The translations under genes were made by a program, and so were the position numbers. The notes below the pieces were generated by a model. It did no database searches. It was given only the letters and a program-made list of their open reading frames with translations, and was not told the DNA's origin. A DNA stretch of 64,000 nt from Dethiosulfatarculus sandiegensis (GTDB taxonomy: Bacteria > Desulfobacterota > Desulfarculia > Desulfarculales > Desulfarculaceae), in assembly GCF_000931935.2 (NCBI RefSeq), contig NZ_AZAC01000014.1, forward strand, positions 62,001-126,000, written 5' to 3'. The first letter of the stretch is position 1; every line of letters starts with the position of its first letter. This document shows positions 15,499-24,507 of the stretch, in pieces.

Positions 15499-16449
15499 TC
15501 AAGGCACAATCAGGGTCCCGGCCTGGTGGTGGCAGGCGTCCCTTAAGTGTTCGGGGTCGGTTATGATCACTTCGTCACCTCCCTGTTCCAGAAAGGTGAT
15601 CGCCGCCTTGATTTTGGGCTCCATGCTGCCTTTGCCGAACTGACCTTGGATCAGGTATTCCCTGGCCCGGTCTGCGGTCATTTTTCTGATCAGCTCTTGG
15701 CCTTCCCGGCCGTAATTCAGGTAGACGCCGGGAACGGAAGTGGAAATTACCAAAAAATTGGCCTTGAGATCCCTGGCCATGAGGCTTGAGGTGAGGTCTT
15801 TATCCACCACAGCATCCACACCCATAAGCGAACCATGGTCTCCCAAAACGGCCGGTATTCCGCCCCCGCCGCCTGCAATTACCAAAAAGCCCTTTTCCAC
15901 CAGTGACTTGATGGCCTTAATCTGCACGATTTTGGTTGGGGCGGGCGAGGGCACCACCCTGCGCCATCCCCGGCCCGAGTCGTTTTTGAATGCCCAGTCC
16001 GGGTTTTGAGCGGCCAACTCCCTGACCTTTTCTTCCGAAAGGAAAGATCCGATGGGCTTAAGGGGGTTCTTGAAAGAGGGATCGTTTTGCGAAACTTCAA
16101 CCTGGGTGACCAGGCTTACCGCGGATTTGTCCAGGCCGTGTCTGTTAAGGGCGTTGCCCAGGCTCTCTTGGATCTGGTAACCCAAAGCGCCTTGGGTGTC
16201 GGCCACGCAGTTTTTCAAGGGAACCGGGTGCAGTTCCTTTGATTCGTGGGCGATTTCGCTCCTGCGCAAAATAAAGCCCACCTGGGGGCCGTTGCCGTGG
16301 GTGATGACCACCTGGAGTCCGTCTTTTATGAGTTCTACGATATGTTCAACAGTCTGGTGTATGGCCTCCAGTTGATCTTCAACCGTCTGCCTGTTTTTAT
16401 CCGGAATTATGGAGTTTCCCCCTATGGCCAAGACAGCGAGCTTTGCCAT
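15499..16449 (-). CDS. arcC: carbamate kinase
   Basis: A 316-aa cytoplasmic enzyme converting carbamoyl phosphate + ADP to ATP + carbamate (NH3 + CO2). Seen: LAIGGNSI at the N-terminus, THGNGPQVG near residue 50, the glycine-rich IAGGGGGIPAV near 205, VDKDLTSSLMA and GSMEPKIKAA near 275, as in carbamate kinases including E. coli YqeA. ATG 16449 fits the usual ~310-aa length; a TTG at 16470 would add seven residues. In this operon it is the likely energy-conserving step using carbamoyl phosphate from YgeW. Confidence 0.95.
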   Translation of the reverse strand: MAKLAVLAIGGNSIIPDKNRQTVEDQLEAIHQTVEHIVELIKDGLQVVITHGNGPQVGFILRRSEIAHESKELHPVPLKNCVADTQGALGYQIQESLGNALNRHGLDKSAVSLVTQVEVSQNDPSFKNPLKPIGSFLSEEKVRELAAQNPDWAFKNDSGRGWRRVVPSPAPTKIVQIKAIKSLVEKGFLVIAGGGGGIPAVLGDHGSLMGVDAVVDKDLTSSLMARDLKANFLVISTSVPGVYLNYGREGQELIRKMTADRAREYLIQGQFGKGSMEPKIKAAITFLEQGGDEVIITDPEHLRDACHHQAGTLIVP

Positions 16450-16477
16450 GATTGCCTTTTCTCCGAGCAAAGGGACA

Positions 16478-16567
16478 AATCTTGGGGAACCCGGATGAAC
16501 CGGGCCGGTCTTAATGCCTCATAAGAGGGCTTAAAGCACTACCGGCGCCGGGTTAACCCGGCGCCGG
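16478..16567. repeat. degenerate repeat-related segment and 26-bp perfect palindrome
   Basis: The stretch at 16478-16506 resembles the unit of composite repeat A (shared pattern TTGGGGA-CCCGG-TGAACC). It is followed at 16542-16567 by a 26-nt perfect palindrome centred on GTTAAC, just past the ygeY stop. The palindrome probably forms an intercistronic hairpin between ygeY and carbamate kinase; no T run follows. Confidence 0.5.
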
Positions 16568-16579
16568 CCATAGAGAGGA

Positions 16580-17797
16580 CTATTTGGGCCCCGCATATTT
16601 TTTAGCGTATACGGCTGGGATAACCGCATACATGGCGGCGGCCCTGACCAGCTCTTCTTTCCAGGTTTGCTCATTGGGGGCATGGGCCTGATCCTCATGA
16701 CCCGGACCAAAGCCCACGCAGGGGATGCCGTAGCGCCCCATGATGGAGACGCCGTTGGTGGAGAAGGTCCATTTGTCCACCACCGGGTCCTGACTAAACA
16801 GGGACTTGTAGGATTCAACCAGGGTCTGGCAGGCGGCGTGTTCTTCTTCCAGGACCCAGGCCGGGAAATAGCATTCGGTGGGATAGACCAGGCCGGTGTA
16901 GGCCGGGCGGTCGTAATTGTAAAGAGAGACCTCTGCCCCGTATTTTTTCGCTGAAGGCAGTTCGCGGATTTCGTCCAGGGCCCCTTCCCAGGTCTCGCCC
17001 CAGGTCAGACGCCGGTCAATGCTGATGCTGCAACCGTCGGCCACTGCGCAACGGGAAGGAGAGGTGAAGAAAATTTCCGAGACAGTGAGCGAACCCTTGC
17101 CCAGGAAGGGGTCGTCGCCCAGGCGGTGGTGCAGTTCCTTTACCTCGCTTAAGATTTCGCCCATCTTGAAGATGGCGTTGTCGCCTCTTTCAGGGGCGGA
17201 GCCGTGGGAGCTTGTGCCCGAGACCGAGACCTTTATCTCCATGCGCCCCCTCTGGCCCCGGGTGATGGTGCAGCTGGTGGGCTCGGTGGAAAGCACGAAC
17301 TCGGGCCGGATCTTGTCTTCTTCTATGATGTACTGCCAGCAGAGCCCGTCGCAGTCTTCTTCCTGCACGGTTCCGGCGACCAAGAGGGTGTAGTCGTCCG
17401 CCAGGTCCAGATCTTTTATGATTTTGGCCGCATATACCATGGAGGCCATGCCGCCTTCCTGGTCGCTGGCCCCTCGGCCATAGATGATTTCGTCGTCCTC
17501 GTAACCCTTGTAAGGATCTTGGTTCCAGTTTTCCAGGTTGCCGATGCCCACCGTGTCTACGTGGGCGTCCATGGCGATCAGGTGGCTGCCGTTTCCGATA
17601 TAGCCCAGGATGTTGCCCATGGGATCGATCTCGACCTTGTCGAATCCCACCTGCTCCATTTCCTGCTTGATGCGCTGAATCACCTTTTCTTCTTCTGCGC
17701 TTTCGCTGGGAATGGCTATCATGTCGCGCAGGAATTTGGTCATTTGCGGTTTGTAGGCTTCGGCTTTTTCCACGACTTTATTGAAGTCTATTGGCAT
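16580..17797 (-). CDS. ygeY: YgeY-type M20 family metallohydrolase
   Basis: A 405-aa enzyme of the M20 peptidase/deacylase family, YgeY branch (the branch named selenium metabolism-linked hydrolase in databases). Metal and catalytic residues seen: [10 protein letters not shown] (H79, D81), [10 protein letters not shown] (D112), QEED (E146/E147) and [14 protein letters not shown] near the C-terminus. M20 enzymes hydrolyse amide bonds of peptides or N-acyl/N-carbamoyl amino acids; the substrate of YgeY is not established. The neighbours YgeW and carbamate kinase suggest a ureido or carbamoyl substrate. ATG 17797 is preceded by GAGG at 6 nt. It follows the regulator gene by 80 nt. Confidence 0.92.
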   Translation of the reverse strand: MPIDFNKVVEKAEAYKPQMTKFLRDMIAIPSESAEEEKVIQRIKQEMEQVGFDKVEIDPMGNILGYIGNGSHLIAMDAHVDTVGIGNLENWNQDPYKGYEDDEIIYGRGASDQEGGMASMVYAAKIIKDLDLADDYTLLVAGTVQEEDCDGLCWQYIIEEDKIRPEFVLSTEPTSCTITRGQRGRMEIKVSVSGTSSHGSAPERGDNAIFKMGEILSEVKELHHRLGDDPFLGKGSLTVSEIFFTSPSRCAVADGCSISIDRRLTWGETWEGALDEIRELPSAKKYGAEVSLYNYDRPAYTGLVYPTECYFPAWVLEEEHAACQTLVESYKSLFSQDPVVDKWTFSTNGVSIMGRYGIPCVGFGPGHEDQAHAPNEQTWKEELVRAAAMYAVIPAVYAKKYAGPK

Positions 17798-17877
17798 TTG
17801 GTTCCTCTTTCGATAGGCAAAGGACTTTCGGCTGGTCCATGGCCTGTTTACGGCAAAGGGTGGGTGCTTGAATGGGC

Positions 17878-18549
17878 TCAGCCGGAGCAGGTAACCTCCA
17901 TGAGCCTTTTAAGGCTGCCTTTCCAGTTCAGCCTGATCATTTTCTGGGCTTGCTTAAGGTCCTGGTCTTTAATTGCCTTTATGATCTCGGTGTGTTCATT
18001 AACCGAGTTCAGGGCAAAACCGCTGCCCCCGAAATAGTGAACTTCCAGGCGGCGGTGTTTGATCTTCAAATCTTCGAGAATGCCGAACAAGTGGGAATTG
18101 TGGGAGAGATCGATGAATGTCTCGTGAAAGCGCGCATCAGCCTGATAAGCGAGAACCGGGTCGCCGTTGGTTATGGCCTGCTCCAACTCCAGGTTGGATT
18201 GCTCCATCTTATCCATGTCCGCATCTGTAATCCGCGGAAGGGCCATCTCAATGGCCAGATCTTCCAGCTGCCAGATTATAGGATAAATCAATTCCGCCTC
18301 TTTGACGGAAATTTTCGTAACCCTGGTCCAGCGGCTGGCCGAAGTCTCGACCAATCCCTTATCCGCCAGCCTGCGCAAGGCCTCGCGAACCGGGGTGCGG
18401 CTCACGCCTAAATTTTCGGCCAGGTCTGTGTCCACCAGTTTTTCTTCGGGGCGCAGTTCTCCGGCCATTATCCATTCCAAAATGGTGTGGTAGACCTCTT
18501 CGCGCATGGTTGAGTGGCTGATCTGTTTGGCTTGGACAGGTATGGGCAT
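17878..18549 (-). CDS. GntR-family transcriptional regulator, FCD subfamily
   Basis: A 223-aa DNA-binding protein. The N-terminal winged helix includes [34 protein letters not shown] (about residues 35-70); the all-helical FCD effector domain includes the metal-binding pattern DARFHETF and later [12 protein letters not shown] regulators bind carboxylic acids. ATG 18549 was chosen because AGGAGA lies 5 nt upstream; a TTG at 18579 is less likely. It is the first gene of the operon and probably controls it, and itself, through the palindrome at 18658-18681. Confidence 0.92.
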   Translation of the reverse strand: MPIPVQAKQISHSTMREEVYHTILEWIMAGELRPEEKLVDTDLAENLGVSRTPVREALRRLADKGLVETSASRWTRVTKISVKEAELIYPIIWQLEDLAIEMALPRITDADMDKMEQSNLELEQAITNGDPVLAYQADARFHETFIDLSHNSHLFGILEDLKIKHRRLEVHYFGGSGFALNSVNEHTEIIKAIKDQDLKQAQKMIRLNWKGSLKRLMEVTCSG

Positions 18550-18657
18550 GAGGTTCTCCTTTTTCAGATTTAGGTGCAATCGGCGCGTATCAGCCCGGAA
18601 TCAAGCGCCGGGAAAGGAGACGATAGCCTATTTGGGTAGCTGAATGCCATATGCAGA

Positions 18658-18681
18658 ATCCAGTATATCGGTATATTGGAT
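18658..18681 (-). promoter_or_regulatory. candidate operator of the FCD regulator
   Basis: ATCCAGTATA and TATATTGGAT form a 10-bp inverted repeat (one mismatch) around TCGG, about 110 nt upstream of the regulator start, in a short AT-rich tract. Inferred to overlap the operon promoter. Confidence 0.5.
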
Positions 18682-18835
18682 GCAATATAGCCATAGCGAG
18701 TTTTGCTTGTCAATGGAAAAAATATGTTTTAGTTAATTTCAAATACCGGTTTTTATAGGGTATTTAGTAGGGAAACGCAGACGGCGAGCAGAATTGATAA
18801 AGGCTTTGGCGGATTTATTTTCGGAGGGGAAACGG

Positions 18836-18875
18836 AAACAGCCGCCTGAGGCGTTTGAATTCAGGCGGCTGTTTT
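18836..18875 (-). terminator. intrinsic terminator
   Basis: AACAGCCGCCTGA pairs with TCAGGCGGCTGTT around an 11-nt loop, with T residues on either strand. It ends the SGNH-like gene at 18900. Between 18682 and 18835 nothing else is seen. Confidence 0.8.
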
Positions 18876-18899
18876 GGTTTTGAAATGCTTACCGGGTTT

Positions 18900-20117
18900 T
18901 TATTGGCCAGAGGCTGTGTTTTTATCCGGCAGGGGTTTTAAAAAACCCCGGGCCAAAAGTTCTTTGGCAATATCCCTGCTGAAAGCCCTGGAAGGATGAA
19001 AATGATCATCAGGCTTCATGCGGGCCCAGGCCCGGTCTTTTCCCTTGAGCAGTTTGCCCAGAAGCGGGGCCGTATCGTAGTAGGGGATCTTGAGTTCCTT
19101 TAAGATCTCCAGAATTTGCCTGTGTTGGCGCACATAGCTTTCGTCCCATTTGTCCAGATGATCCAGTTCAGGATAAACAACCACCCGGAAGGCAAAACCG
19201 TCTTCCTTTGCATAGGCCAGGAATTGGGCCAGCTTTTTCCCCACGCTCTCCACGGTTCCGGCCCGCTCGGTAAAAGAGGCCATGACCGAAAGGAAGATGC
19301 GGTAAATGGTTGAGTGCTTAAACAACCAGTAGTTGAAGTATGTTTCTCCCAAATGCAGGTTGGCGATAGTTACTTTGCCGTCTTTATCCCGCAAAAGCAC
19401 CGGGGTTCCGTCCCAGTCGTTTAAACAAAAGCCCAAAATCACTACATCAGGTTTCAACTTGCGGCCATAGCGTTCAAAATAGCGCAGCTCCTGCCAGGTG
19501 GAATAGCCCCACACGCCTGTGTTCCAATATTCATAATTGGGATCCGGGTTCAGCTCGGCCAAGGCCTCTTCGGTAAAGCCATAGGCTGTGATGGAGTCGC
19601 CTGAAAAGACCACCCGCACCGTGCCCGGTTTTTTCTTGAACTCAAAATTATTGTGCAATGCCCCTAGTTCTGAATAGGCATATTGGGGGCCATAGAGAGG
19701 TTTGTAGCCCAGCTCCAGGTCCTTGCCCCACCAGATAAGCCGGGCCTCCAGGGAATCTTTGGCCTGGGGATTTTTTTCGGCGTGTTGCTTTCTTTTGTTG
19801 AAATCAATGCCGTGTATATTGGCTGAATCAAAAACCATGTTAAAGGGGGCCATGATCAGCTCGAACAAAAGCAGCCCCACGACCAGAGAACCCAGGACCA
19901 GGCCGGTGGATATCATATTCTTGGGTTTGAAGACCACCTCGCGGAAATGGCAGAGCGCCCACAAACCAAGGCTCAGCAACACCCAGAACAGGGCCAGGCC
20001 GATTTCCTGGTTGTCCCAGGCCAGGCTGCCTTCCGTATAAAGCACCATGCCCAGCTTGACCAGGAAGAAAACCACAAGCAGGGCCAGTAGGATATCAATC
20101 CATTTGAAGATACGCAT
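18900..20117 (-). CDS. membrane-anchored SGNH/GDSL hydrolase-like protein
   Basis: A 405-aa protein with three N-terminal transmembrane helices (about 8-27, 38-58, 70-90) and an extracytoplasmic SGNH domain. The blocks are visible: GDSIT with nucleophile S175, NTGVWGYS (block II Gly), FCLND (block III Asn) and PDDHFHPS (block V Asp-His). Such enzymes remove O-acetyl or other ester groups, often from glycans in the envelope; the substrate here is unknown. Transcribed alone and closed by a terminator. The start MRIFKWID is supported by the immediate membrane segment. Confidence 0.8.
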   Translation of the reverse strand: MRIFKWIDILLALLVVFFLVKLGMVLYTEGSLAWDNQEIGLALFWVLLSLGLWALCHFREVVFKPKNMISTGLVLGSLVVGLLLFELIMAPFNMVFDSANIHGIDFNKRKQHAEKNPQAKDSLEARLIWWGKDLELGYKPLYGPQYAYSELGALHNNFEFKKKPGTVRVVFSGDSITAYGFTEEALAELNPDPNYEYWNTGVWGYSTWQELRYFERYGRKLKPDVVILGFCLNDWDGTPVLLRDKDGKVTIANLHLGETYFNYWLFKHSTIYRIFLSVMASFTERAGTVESVGKKLAQFLAYAKEDGFAFRVVVYPELDHLDKWDESYVRQHRQILEILKELKIPYYDTAPLLGKLLKGKDRAWARMKPDDHFHPSRAFSRDIAKELLARGFLKPLPDKNTASGQ

Positions 20118-20289
20118 TTACATCGTCCTTTGGGCGGATTAACAGGGGCTTTGCCAAGGAAAGACACGTGGTCGAAAGGGACCATAACCATTTGGCTGTT
20201 TTAAAGTCAAGGGTTATGTGGATCGATTTGTTCATTAACTTTTGGTCTTTTACCTGAAAGCCGTTATGGAATTGTTCGTATATGGCTAG

Positions 20290-20327
20290 AAAACAAAAAG
20301 CCGGTCAAGCCCAAAGGGCTGACCGGC
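20290..20327 (-). terminator. terminator of tRNA-Pro
   Basis: GCCGGTCAGCCC pairs with GGGCTTGACCGGC (20300-20327), followed on the minus strand by TTTTTGTTTT. Confidence 0.85.
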
Positions 20328-20342
20328 CTGTTGCTTGCTTAC

Positions 20343-20419
20343 TGGTCGGGACGACTGGATTTGAACCAGCGACCCCTTGAACCCCATTCAAGTGCGCTCC
20401 CATACTGCGCCACGTCCCG
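20343..20419 (-). tRNA. tRNA-Pro (GGG), CCA encoded
   Basis: A 77-nt cloverleaf. Acceptor CGGGACG/CGTCCCG, D arm GCGC...GCGC, anticodon stem CTTGA/TCAAG with loop ATGGGGT (anticodon GGG), T arm CTGG-TTCAAAT-CCAG, discriminator A and templated CCA at 20343-20345. It reads the CCC and CCU proline codons. It lies 24 nt downstream of the amidotransferase-like gene on the same strand, with its own terminator. Confidence 0.96.
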
Positions 20420-20443
20420 ACAGCGACAATGTATGTACCATCG

Positions 20444-21727
20444 TCATAGGTGGCTGTCAATCGCTTGTAACGAATTACTGATTTTATTTTTCCGAATTAG
20501 CGCGAGCACCCCTTGTTCAAGGGCTTCCATGGCTTCCAAAAAAAATGAGCCCACTCTGCGTGGTCTGGGAAACCATTGGTCATGCTGGATTTTTTCGGAT
20601 TTCAGGGTGTCGTGGCCAGCCAGCAGATCCGCCTGGGTCTTGAGTACGGCGGGTCCTTTTTGCAATATGGGCTCCATGGACATGGCCAGGTTACCCAAAA
20701 GTGGATCGCTCTTTTCGGCCAGGTGGCAGGCTGCCTGGACCAGTCTTAAAAGGGTGAAGAATTCCAGGCCCCTGGCCCCTCTTTTCCACAGGGGCATGGC
20801 GGGATGCCTTTTTTGCCACAACCCCAGATCCTCTCCCAGGCCCCACAACCTGAGCGTGCGGCCATAAAGGGTAAGCTCACAAGGTGTTTGGGAGTAGAGG
20901 GGATCCACTGACTGGCTGGGAGACCGGCCCAGCCAGTCTTGCCAAAGGTTTTTAAGCACCTGGCCGCCGTTTGGATCAAAAGGGGTGTCCCAGTGCAGAT
21001 AGCTTAAGAGAACCTCGCCCTGGCCGTAATCGGCTGAGACAGCACCCAAAAGCCCTTTCACCCGGGTGGGGTCCAGGCGCATTCCATAGCGCTTTTCCAG
21101 GGAAGGCCACATTTCAGAGGGGATCTCATCGGCCTCAAGATCCGAGGTGCAGAAGCCCGGTGCGGGTTTCAGGTATTGAACCAGCGGGGTGATTCCGTTT
21201 TGCAAGGGCAGGGCAAACTGGCCGGGCCACCATACATTAAAAACAGCTGGCGCTGAAAATCCCTGCCAAAGGGGGTGGCTTTCCGCCCCCGGTGTGGGCA
21301 GGCAGTAAAGTGGTCCGCTCAGACTGGGAAGCCGCTCTTTGCCTGAGGTCCGGTCGGCCTTGACCAAGTCGAGGCCCTTTTCCACGGAAAGGGCCAGGCC
21401 CGCTCCGCCACAGAAACCCAGGTATATGCCGCCTTGCTTTACAAAGGATCGAATAGCCGCACTGCCTTTTGGTCCCAGGGCCTTGTATTTAAGGGCTGCC
21501 CAGCCGCCGGGAACCACCAGCAGCCGGGCTGTGTCCAACTCGCCTGCCGCTATCTCACTGGCAGTTATGGGAGTCAGTTCCAGCCCGGCCTGAAAGGCGC
21601 TTTGCCAGGTCATAAGCGACCAGAGCCCGCCTTTATCCCATAAAAGCCGGGCCAAGGTCGGTTTTTGGTTTGTTTTTGGAATGGTCGGCAAGTTCCCCCC
21701 CTTGTGTTTACCGAAACCCTGGATCAT
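20444..21727 (-). CDS. class I glutamine amidotransferase-like protein (BPL_N-like)
   Basis: A 427-aa protein. The segment LLVVPGGWAALKYKALG followed by IRSFVKQGGIYLGFCGGAGLAL (about residues 68-112) is the biotin-protein-ligase N-terminal (BPL_N) variant of the class I amidotransferase fold, with a cysteine at the nucleophile elbow (GFCGGA). The C-terminal 170 residues are helical and match nothing I recognise. No biotin ligase catalytic domain is present. A hydrolase or binding role is possible; function unknown. The start is ATG 21727; a TTG about 40 nt inside, behind a GGGGGGG run, is an alternative. Confidence 0.65.
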   Translation of the reverse strand: MIQGFGKHKGGNLPTIPKTNQKPTLARLLWDKGGLWSLMTWQSAFQAGLELTPITASEIAAGELDTARLLVVPGGWAALKYKALGPKGSAAIRSFVKQGGIYLGFCGGAGLALSVEKGLDLVKADRTSGKERLPSLSGPLYCLPTPGAESHPLWQGFSAPAVFNVWWPGQFALPLQNGITPLVQYLKPAPGFCTSDLEADEIPSEMWPSLEKRYGMRLDPTRVKGLLGAVSADYGQGEVLLSYLHWDTPFDPNGGQVLKNLWQDWLGRSPSQSVDPLYSQTPCELTLYGRTLRLWGLGEDLGLWQKRHPAMPLWKRGARGLEFFTLLRLVQAACHLAEKSDPLLGNLAMSMEPILQKGPAVLKTQADLLAGHDTLKSEKIQHDQWFPRPRRVGSFFLEAMEALEQGVLALIRKNKISNSLQAIDSHL

Positions 21728-21826
21728 CCCCTGGCTGGTTTTTGGTTGGAAAAGGGGATTTTAAAAAAGGTCCGCAATCCCCCTTTGCGGTATTGCGGAC
21801 CCTGTTTGAAAAAGGCGCGTTTCCGG

Positions 21827-23212
21827 TCAGCCGTTCTGCTGTCCGCCGACCACCATGGAGGGGATGCGCAAGGTGGGCTGGGCATCCGCCACAGGCGCGC
21901 CCTGGCCGTCCTTGCCGCAGGTGCCCACGCCATAGCCCAGGTCGCTTCCGAGCCGGTCTATTTCCTTGAGCACCTGGGGGCCGTTGCCGGTCAAGGTGGC
22001 CCCGCGCACCGGCTCCTTGATCCGACCGTCTTTAATGAGATAGCCTTCGGCCACCTCAAAGACAAAGTCACCGTTAACCGGGTTGACCTGACCACCGCCC
22101 ATTTTGCTTACCAAAAGCCCATGGGAGGTGTCTTTGACAATGGCTTCGGGGTCATCTTTGCCGGGCAGGATCATGGTGTTTGTCATACGCGGCACAGGTG
22201 CGAACTCGTAGTTTTCCCTGCGTCCGTTTCCGGTGGGCTCTTTGCCCATCTTAAGGGCGGAGAGCCGGTCATGCATATATGACTTGAGCACACCGTTTTC
22301 AATGAGCACGTTTCTCTTGCTGGGCTCGCCTTCATCGTCAAAGCCAAGGGAACCCCTTTTGGCTAAGATGGTGCCGTCATCCACAACCGTAATAAGCGGG
22401 CTGGCTACCTCTTCGCCGACTTTTCCGGCGTATACGCTCATGTTCTCATTGATGTGGTCAGCCTCCAGGCCGTGGCCCACTGCTTCGTGTATCATGGTGC
22501 CGCCTGCGCTGGCCGCCAGGACCACAGGCATGGAGCCGCCCGGCGCGGGGCGGGCGGTGAGGGTCTGGATAGCCCTTCGGGCAGCCTCTCTGGCCACTTC
22601 CTGCGGGTCTTCCGTGTCAAACAGCTCCATGCCGCACATGCCGCCGATCAGCTCATATCCGGTCTGCATGACACCGTTTTCTTCGGCCACGCAGTGCACC
22701 AAAAAGACCAGGTAATTGCGCTCGTCATACACATCCGCACCCAGAGAATTGGCTATGCGGACCCTTTGCACCTTATCCATATAGATGACCCTGGCCTGGC
22801 GTATTCTCGGGTCAACCGACTTGGCCGCCGCCTCGGCCGCCCGCACCAAGTCTGTTTTGCGCCGGGTGTCTACATTCTGAAAGGGCTTGGCCGGGGTGCT
22901 GACAAGCCCCGGCTTCAACGGACTGGGCGGCGCGATCTTGGCCTCGCCTTTTCCGGCCATGGCCGCCAGGTTTTGGGCCAGGGGCAAAAGGCTTTTTTCC
23001 TCAACCTGATTGGTGTGGGAATAAGAGGTGGTGAACTTGTGAATCAGGCGCAGTCCGGCGCCCCGGTCCATACCCGCCAGGACCTTTTCCATGCGCCCGT
23101 TGTCCATGACAATGCTGAGGCTTTTGGATTCTTCCAGAAATATTTCAGCCAACTGGCTGTTATTAGTGGCCAGGGCCTTAAGTACGGGATCGGTTTCTAT
23201 TTTGGTTATCAT
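21827..23212 (-). CDS. tldD: TldD/PmbA family metalloprotease, TldD type
   Basis: A 461-aa protein. The catalytic zinc motif HEAVGHGLEAD (HExxxH) lies near residue 240 and a conserved C-terminal cysteine in GTCGKDGQ near 440. TldD normally pairs with TldE (PmbA) to degrade unfolded peptides and mature modified peptides; no tldE is in the window. The family-typical segments SLGFDDEGEP and NYEFAPVPRMTNT are present. ATG 23212 was chosen (AAGG 7 nt upstream); a TTG at 23242 is less likely. Confidence 0.93.
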   Translation of the reverse strand: MITKIETDPVLKALATNNSQLAEIFLEESKSLSIVMDNGRMEKVLAGMDRGAGLRLIHKFTTSYSHTNQVEEKSLLPLAQNLAAMAGKGEAKIAPPSPLKPGLVSTPAKPFQNVDTRRKTDLVRAAEAAAKSVDPRIRQARVIYMDKVQRVRIANSLGADVYDERNYLVFLVHCVAEENGVMQTGYELIGGMCGMELFDTEDPQEVAREAARRAIQTLTARPAPGGSMPVVLAASAGGTMIHEAVGHGLEADHINENMSVYAGKVGEEVASPLITVVDDGTILAKRGSLGFDDEGEPSKRNVLIENGVLKSYMHDRLSALKMGKEPTGNGRRENYEFAPVPRMTNTMILPGKDDPEAIVKDTSHGLLVSKMGGGQVNPVNGDFVFEVAEGYLIKDGRIKEPVRGATLTGNGPQVLKEIDRLGSDLGYGVGTCGKDGQGAPVADAQPTLRIPSMVVGGQQNG

Positions 23213-23830
23213 GTGTTCGCCTTTTTGTTCTGGCTGGGACAAGTTTGCGAAAATCAGCCGCTTTTCCGATTATAAACGGCACGATACCACAGGCTTTTCC
23301 CCTGGTCAACGCAAGCGCGGGAGCCTCTGGCGGCCATTTTTCACCTGCTTAAAAGGTACCACTAAAAGGCGCTGAATCGAAAAGACCGGCCACTGTTTGT
23401 TCCTGTTTGGCGGGAAATGGGTGAAAAGACTGGCCAACTAAAAATAAAGCGGACCATGAACACAACTTTGAAAAAGCTGTTTTGTTTTGATAAATTTCAG
23501 GGAAAAAGGCCTGTTGAACCGGGGTGCCTGTTAAAGCCGATTTACTTAAACGGCCCGGCATAACCGCTCTTTAGTTAAAACACATCCGGCACAGCCCTGT
23601 TGGATGATCTTAAGGGGCTTGGAGCACCAATGAAGCGACTTTTCTCTGTGTGTTTTGAGCGGGCTTTGATCCGGACGGGCTGAGTGGAAAAGAGTAGAGG
23701 CCGATTTGCCTTTGCTCGGGATTGAAATAGAGCCTTTGCTTGCTTTAAGGTGAATCTTGGCTTTACCGTTGACAACTGGGCAGGGTATCCTTATTATCTG
23801 CTCCACGTTGGGTGTAGGGAGATTTAATAT
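23213..23830. other. intergenic region; promoter at its right end
   Basis: About 600 bp between the divergent tldD and rhodanese-like genes. No supported gene or RNA is seen; the only strong element is the promoter at 23769-23797. Confidence 0.5.
23769..23797 (+). promoter_or_regulatory. sigma-70 type promoter for the rhodanese-like gene
   Basis: TTGACA (23769-23774), a 17-nt spacer, then TATTAT (23792-23797), 33 nt before ATG 23831. Close to consensus. Confidence 0.7.
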
Positions 23831-24466
23831 ATGCTGCAAAGATTTTTACTGACTGCCTTGGCTTTTTTAATGCTTTTTCATCCAGGTTCAGCCCTGGCTA
23901 AAGACGCTAAAAAAGCGCGTAATATAAGTGTCTTGGAAGCTATTCAAATGCTTGAGCAGGATTCTCGGGCAACCTTTTTGCTCGATGTCCGCACCAGATG
24001 GGAATACACCCTTTTGGGGCATCCGCCCAAGGCCTATAACATACCCTGGCGCTTTGCCACCACGGACTTTCAGGTCAAGGGCGGCCCTTATCAGGGAGGC
24101 AATGCTCCTTATACCGGATATCAGCTTTCCGGTGCGGTGAACCCGGATTTTGTGGGTGTGGCCAAGAGCCTTTTCAAGCCGGAAGACAAGCTTATCATCA
24201 TTTCCACCAAAGGGGATCAGGGAGCCGAGGCTGCCGATGCCCTGGTAAAGGCTGATTTTAAACATGTATTCAATACGGTGCACGGCTTTTTTGGTGATGA
24301 ACTGGCGCTTGAGGATCAGAAGAATCTGGCTGAAAAGTTTTCTCCCTATTGGCAGCGTCCGGGCAGGCTTAACGGATGGGTTTACTGGGGCCTGCCGGTG
24401 AGCCACCGTATTGATCCCAGGTATGTCTACCCGCCGGATTTGAAAAAGATGCAAAGCCAGAAATAG
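23831..24466 (+). CDS. secreted rhodanese-like protein without the catalytic cysteine
   Basis: A 211-aa protein. Signal peptide about residues 1-23 (FLLTALAFLMLFHPGSALA). The rhodanese fold is marked by ISVLEAIQML, FLLDVRTRWEY, HPPKAYNIPW and KLIIISTKGDQGAEAADAL. In active rhodaneses the loop after the central strand starts with Cys; here it reads STKGDQG, so sulfurtransferase activity is unlikely. The C-terminus (LNGWVYWGLPVSHRIDP) is longer than a bare rhodanese domain. Probably a periplasmic binding or sensing domain. GGGAG precedes ATG 23831. The next gene follows 41 nt later. Confidence 0.82.
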   Translation: MLQRFLLTALAFLMLFHPGSALAKDAKKARNISVLEAIQMLEQDSRATFLLDVRTRWEYTLLGHPPKAYNIPWRFATTDFQVKGGPYQGGNAPYTGYQLSGAVNPDFVGVAKSLFKPEDKLIIISTKGDQGAEAADALVKADFKHVFNTVHGFFGDELALEDQKNLAEKFSPYWQRPGRLNGWVYWGLPVSHRIDPRYVYPPDLKKMQSQK

Positions 24467-24507
24467 TTTTTGCCCCATCAGGCTCTGATCAAAGGGAGGC
24501 TTTTGCT

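Noticed and set aside
16580..17797. Selenoprotein or selenium-pathway gene, suggested by the YgeY family name
   Set aside because: No in-frame UGA and no selenium metabolism gene is seen in the window; the name reflects co-occurrence only.
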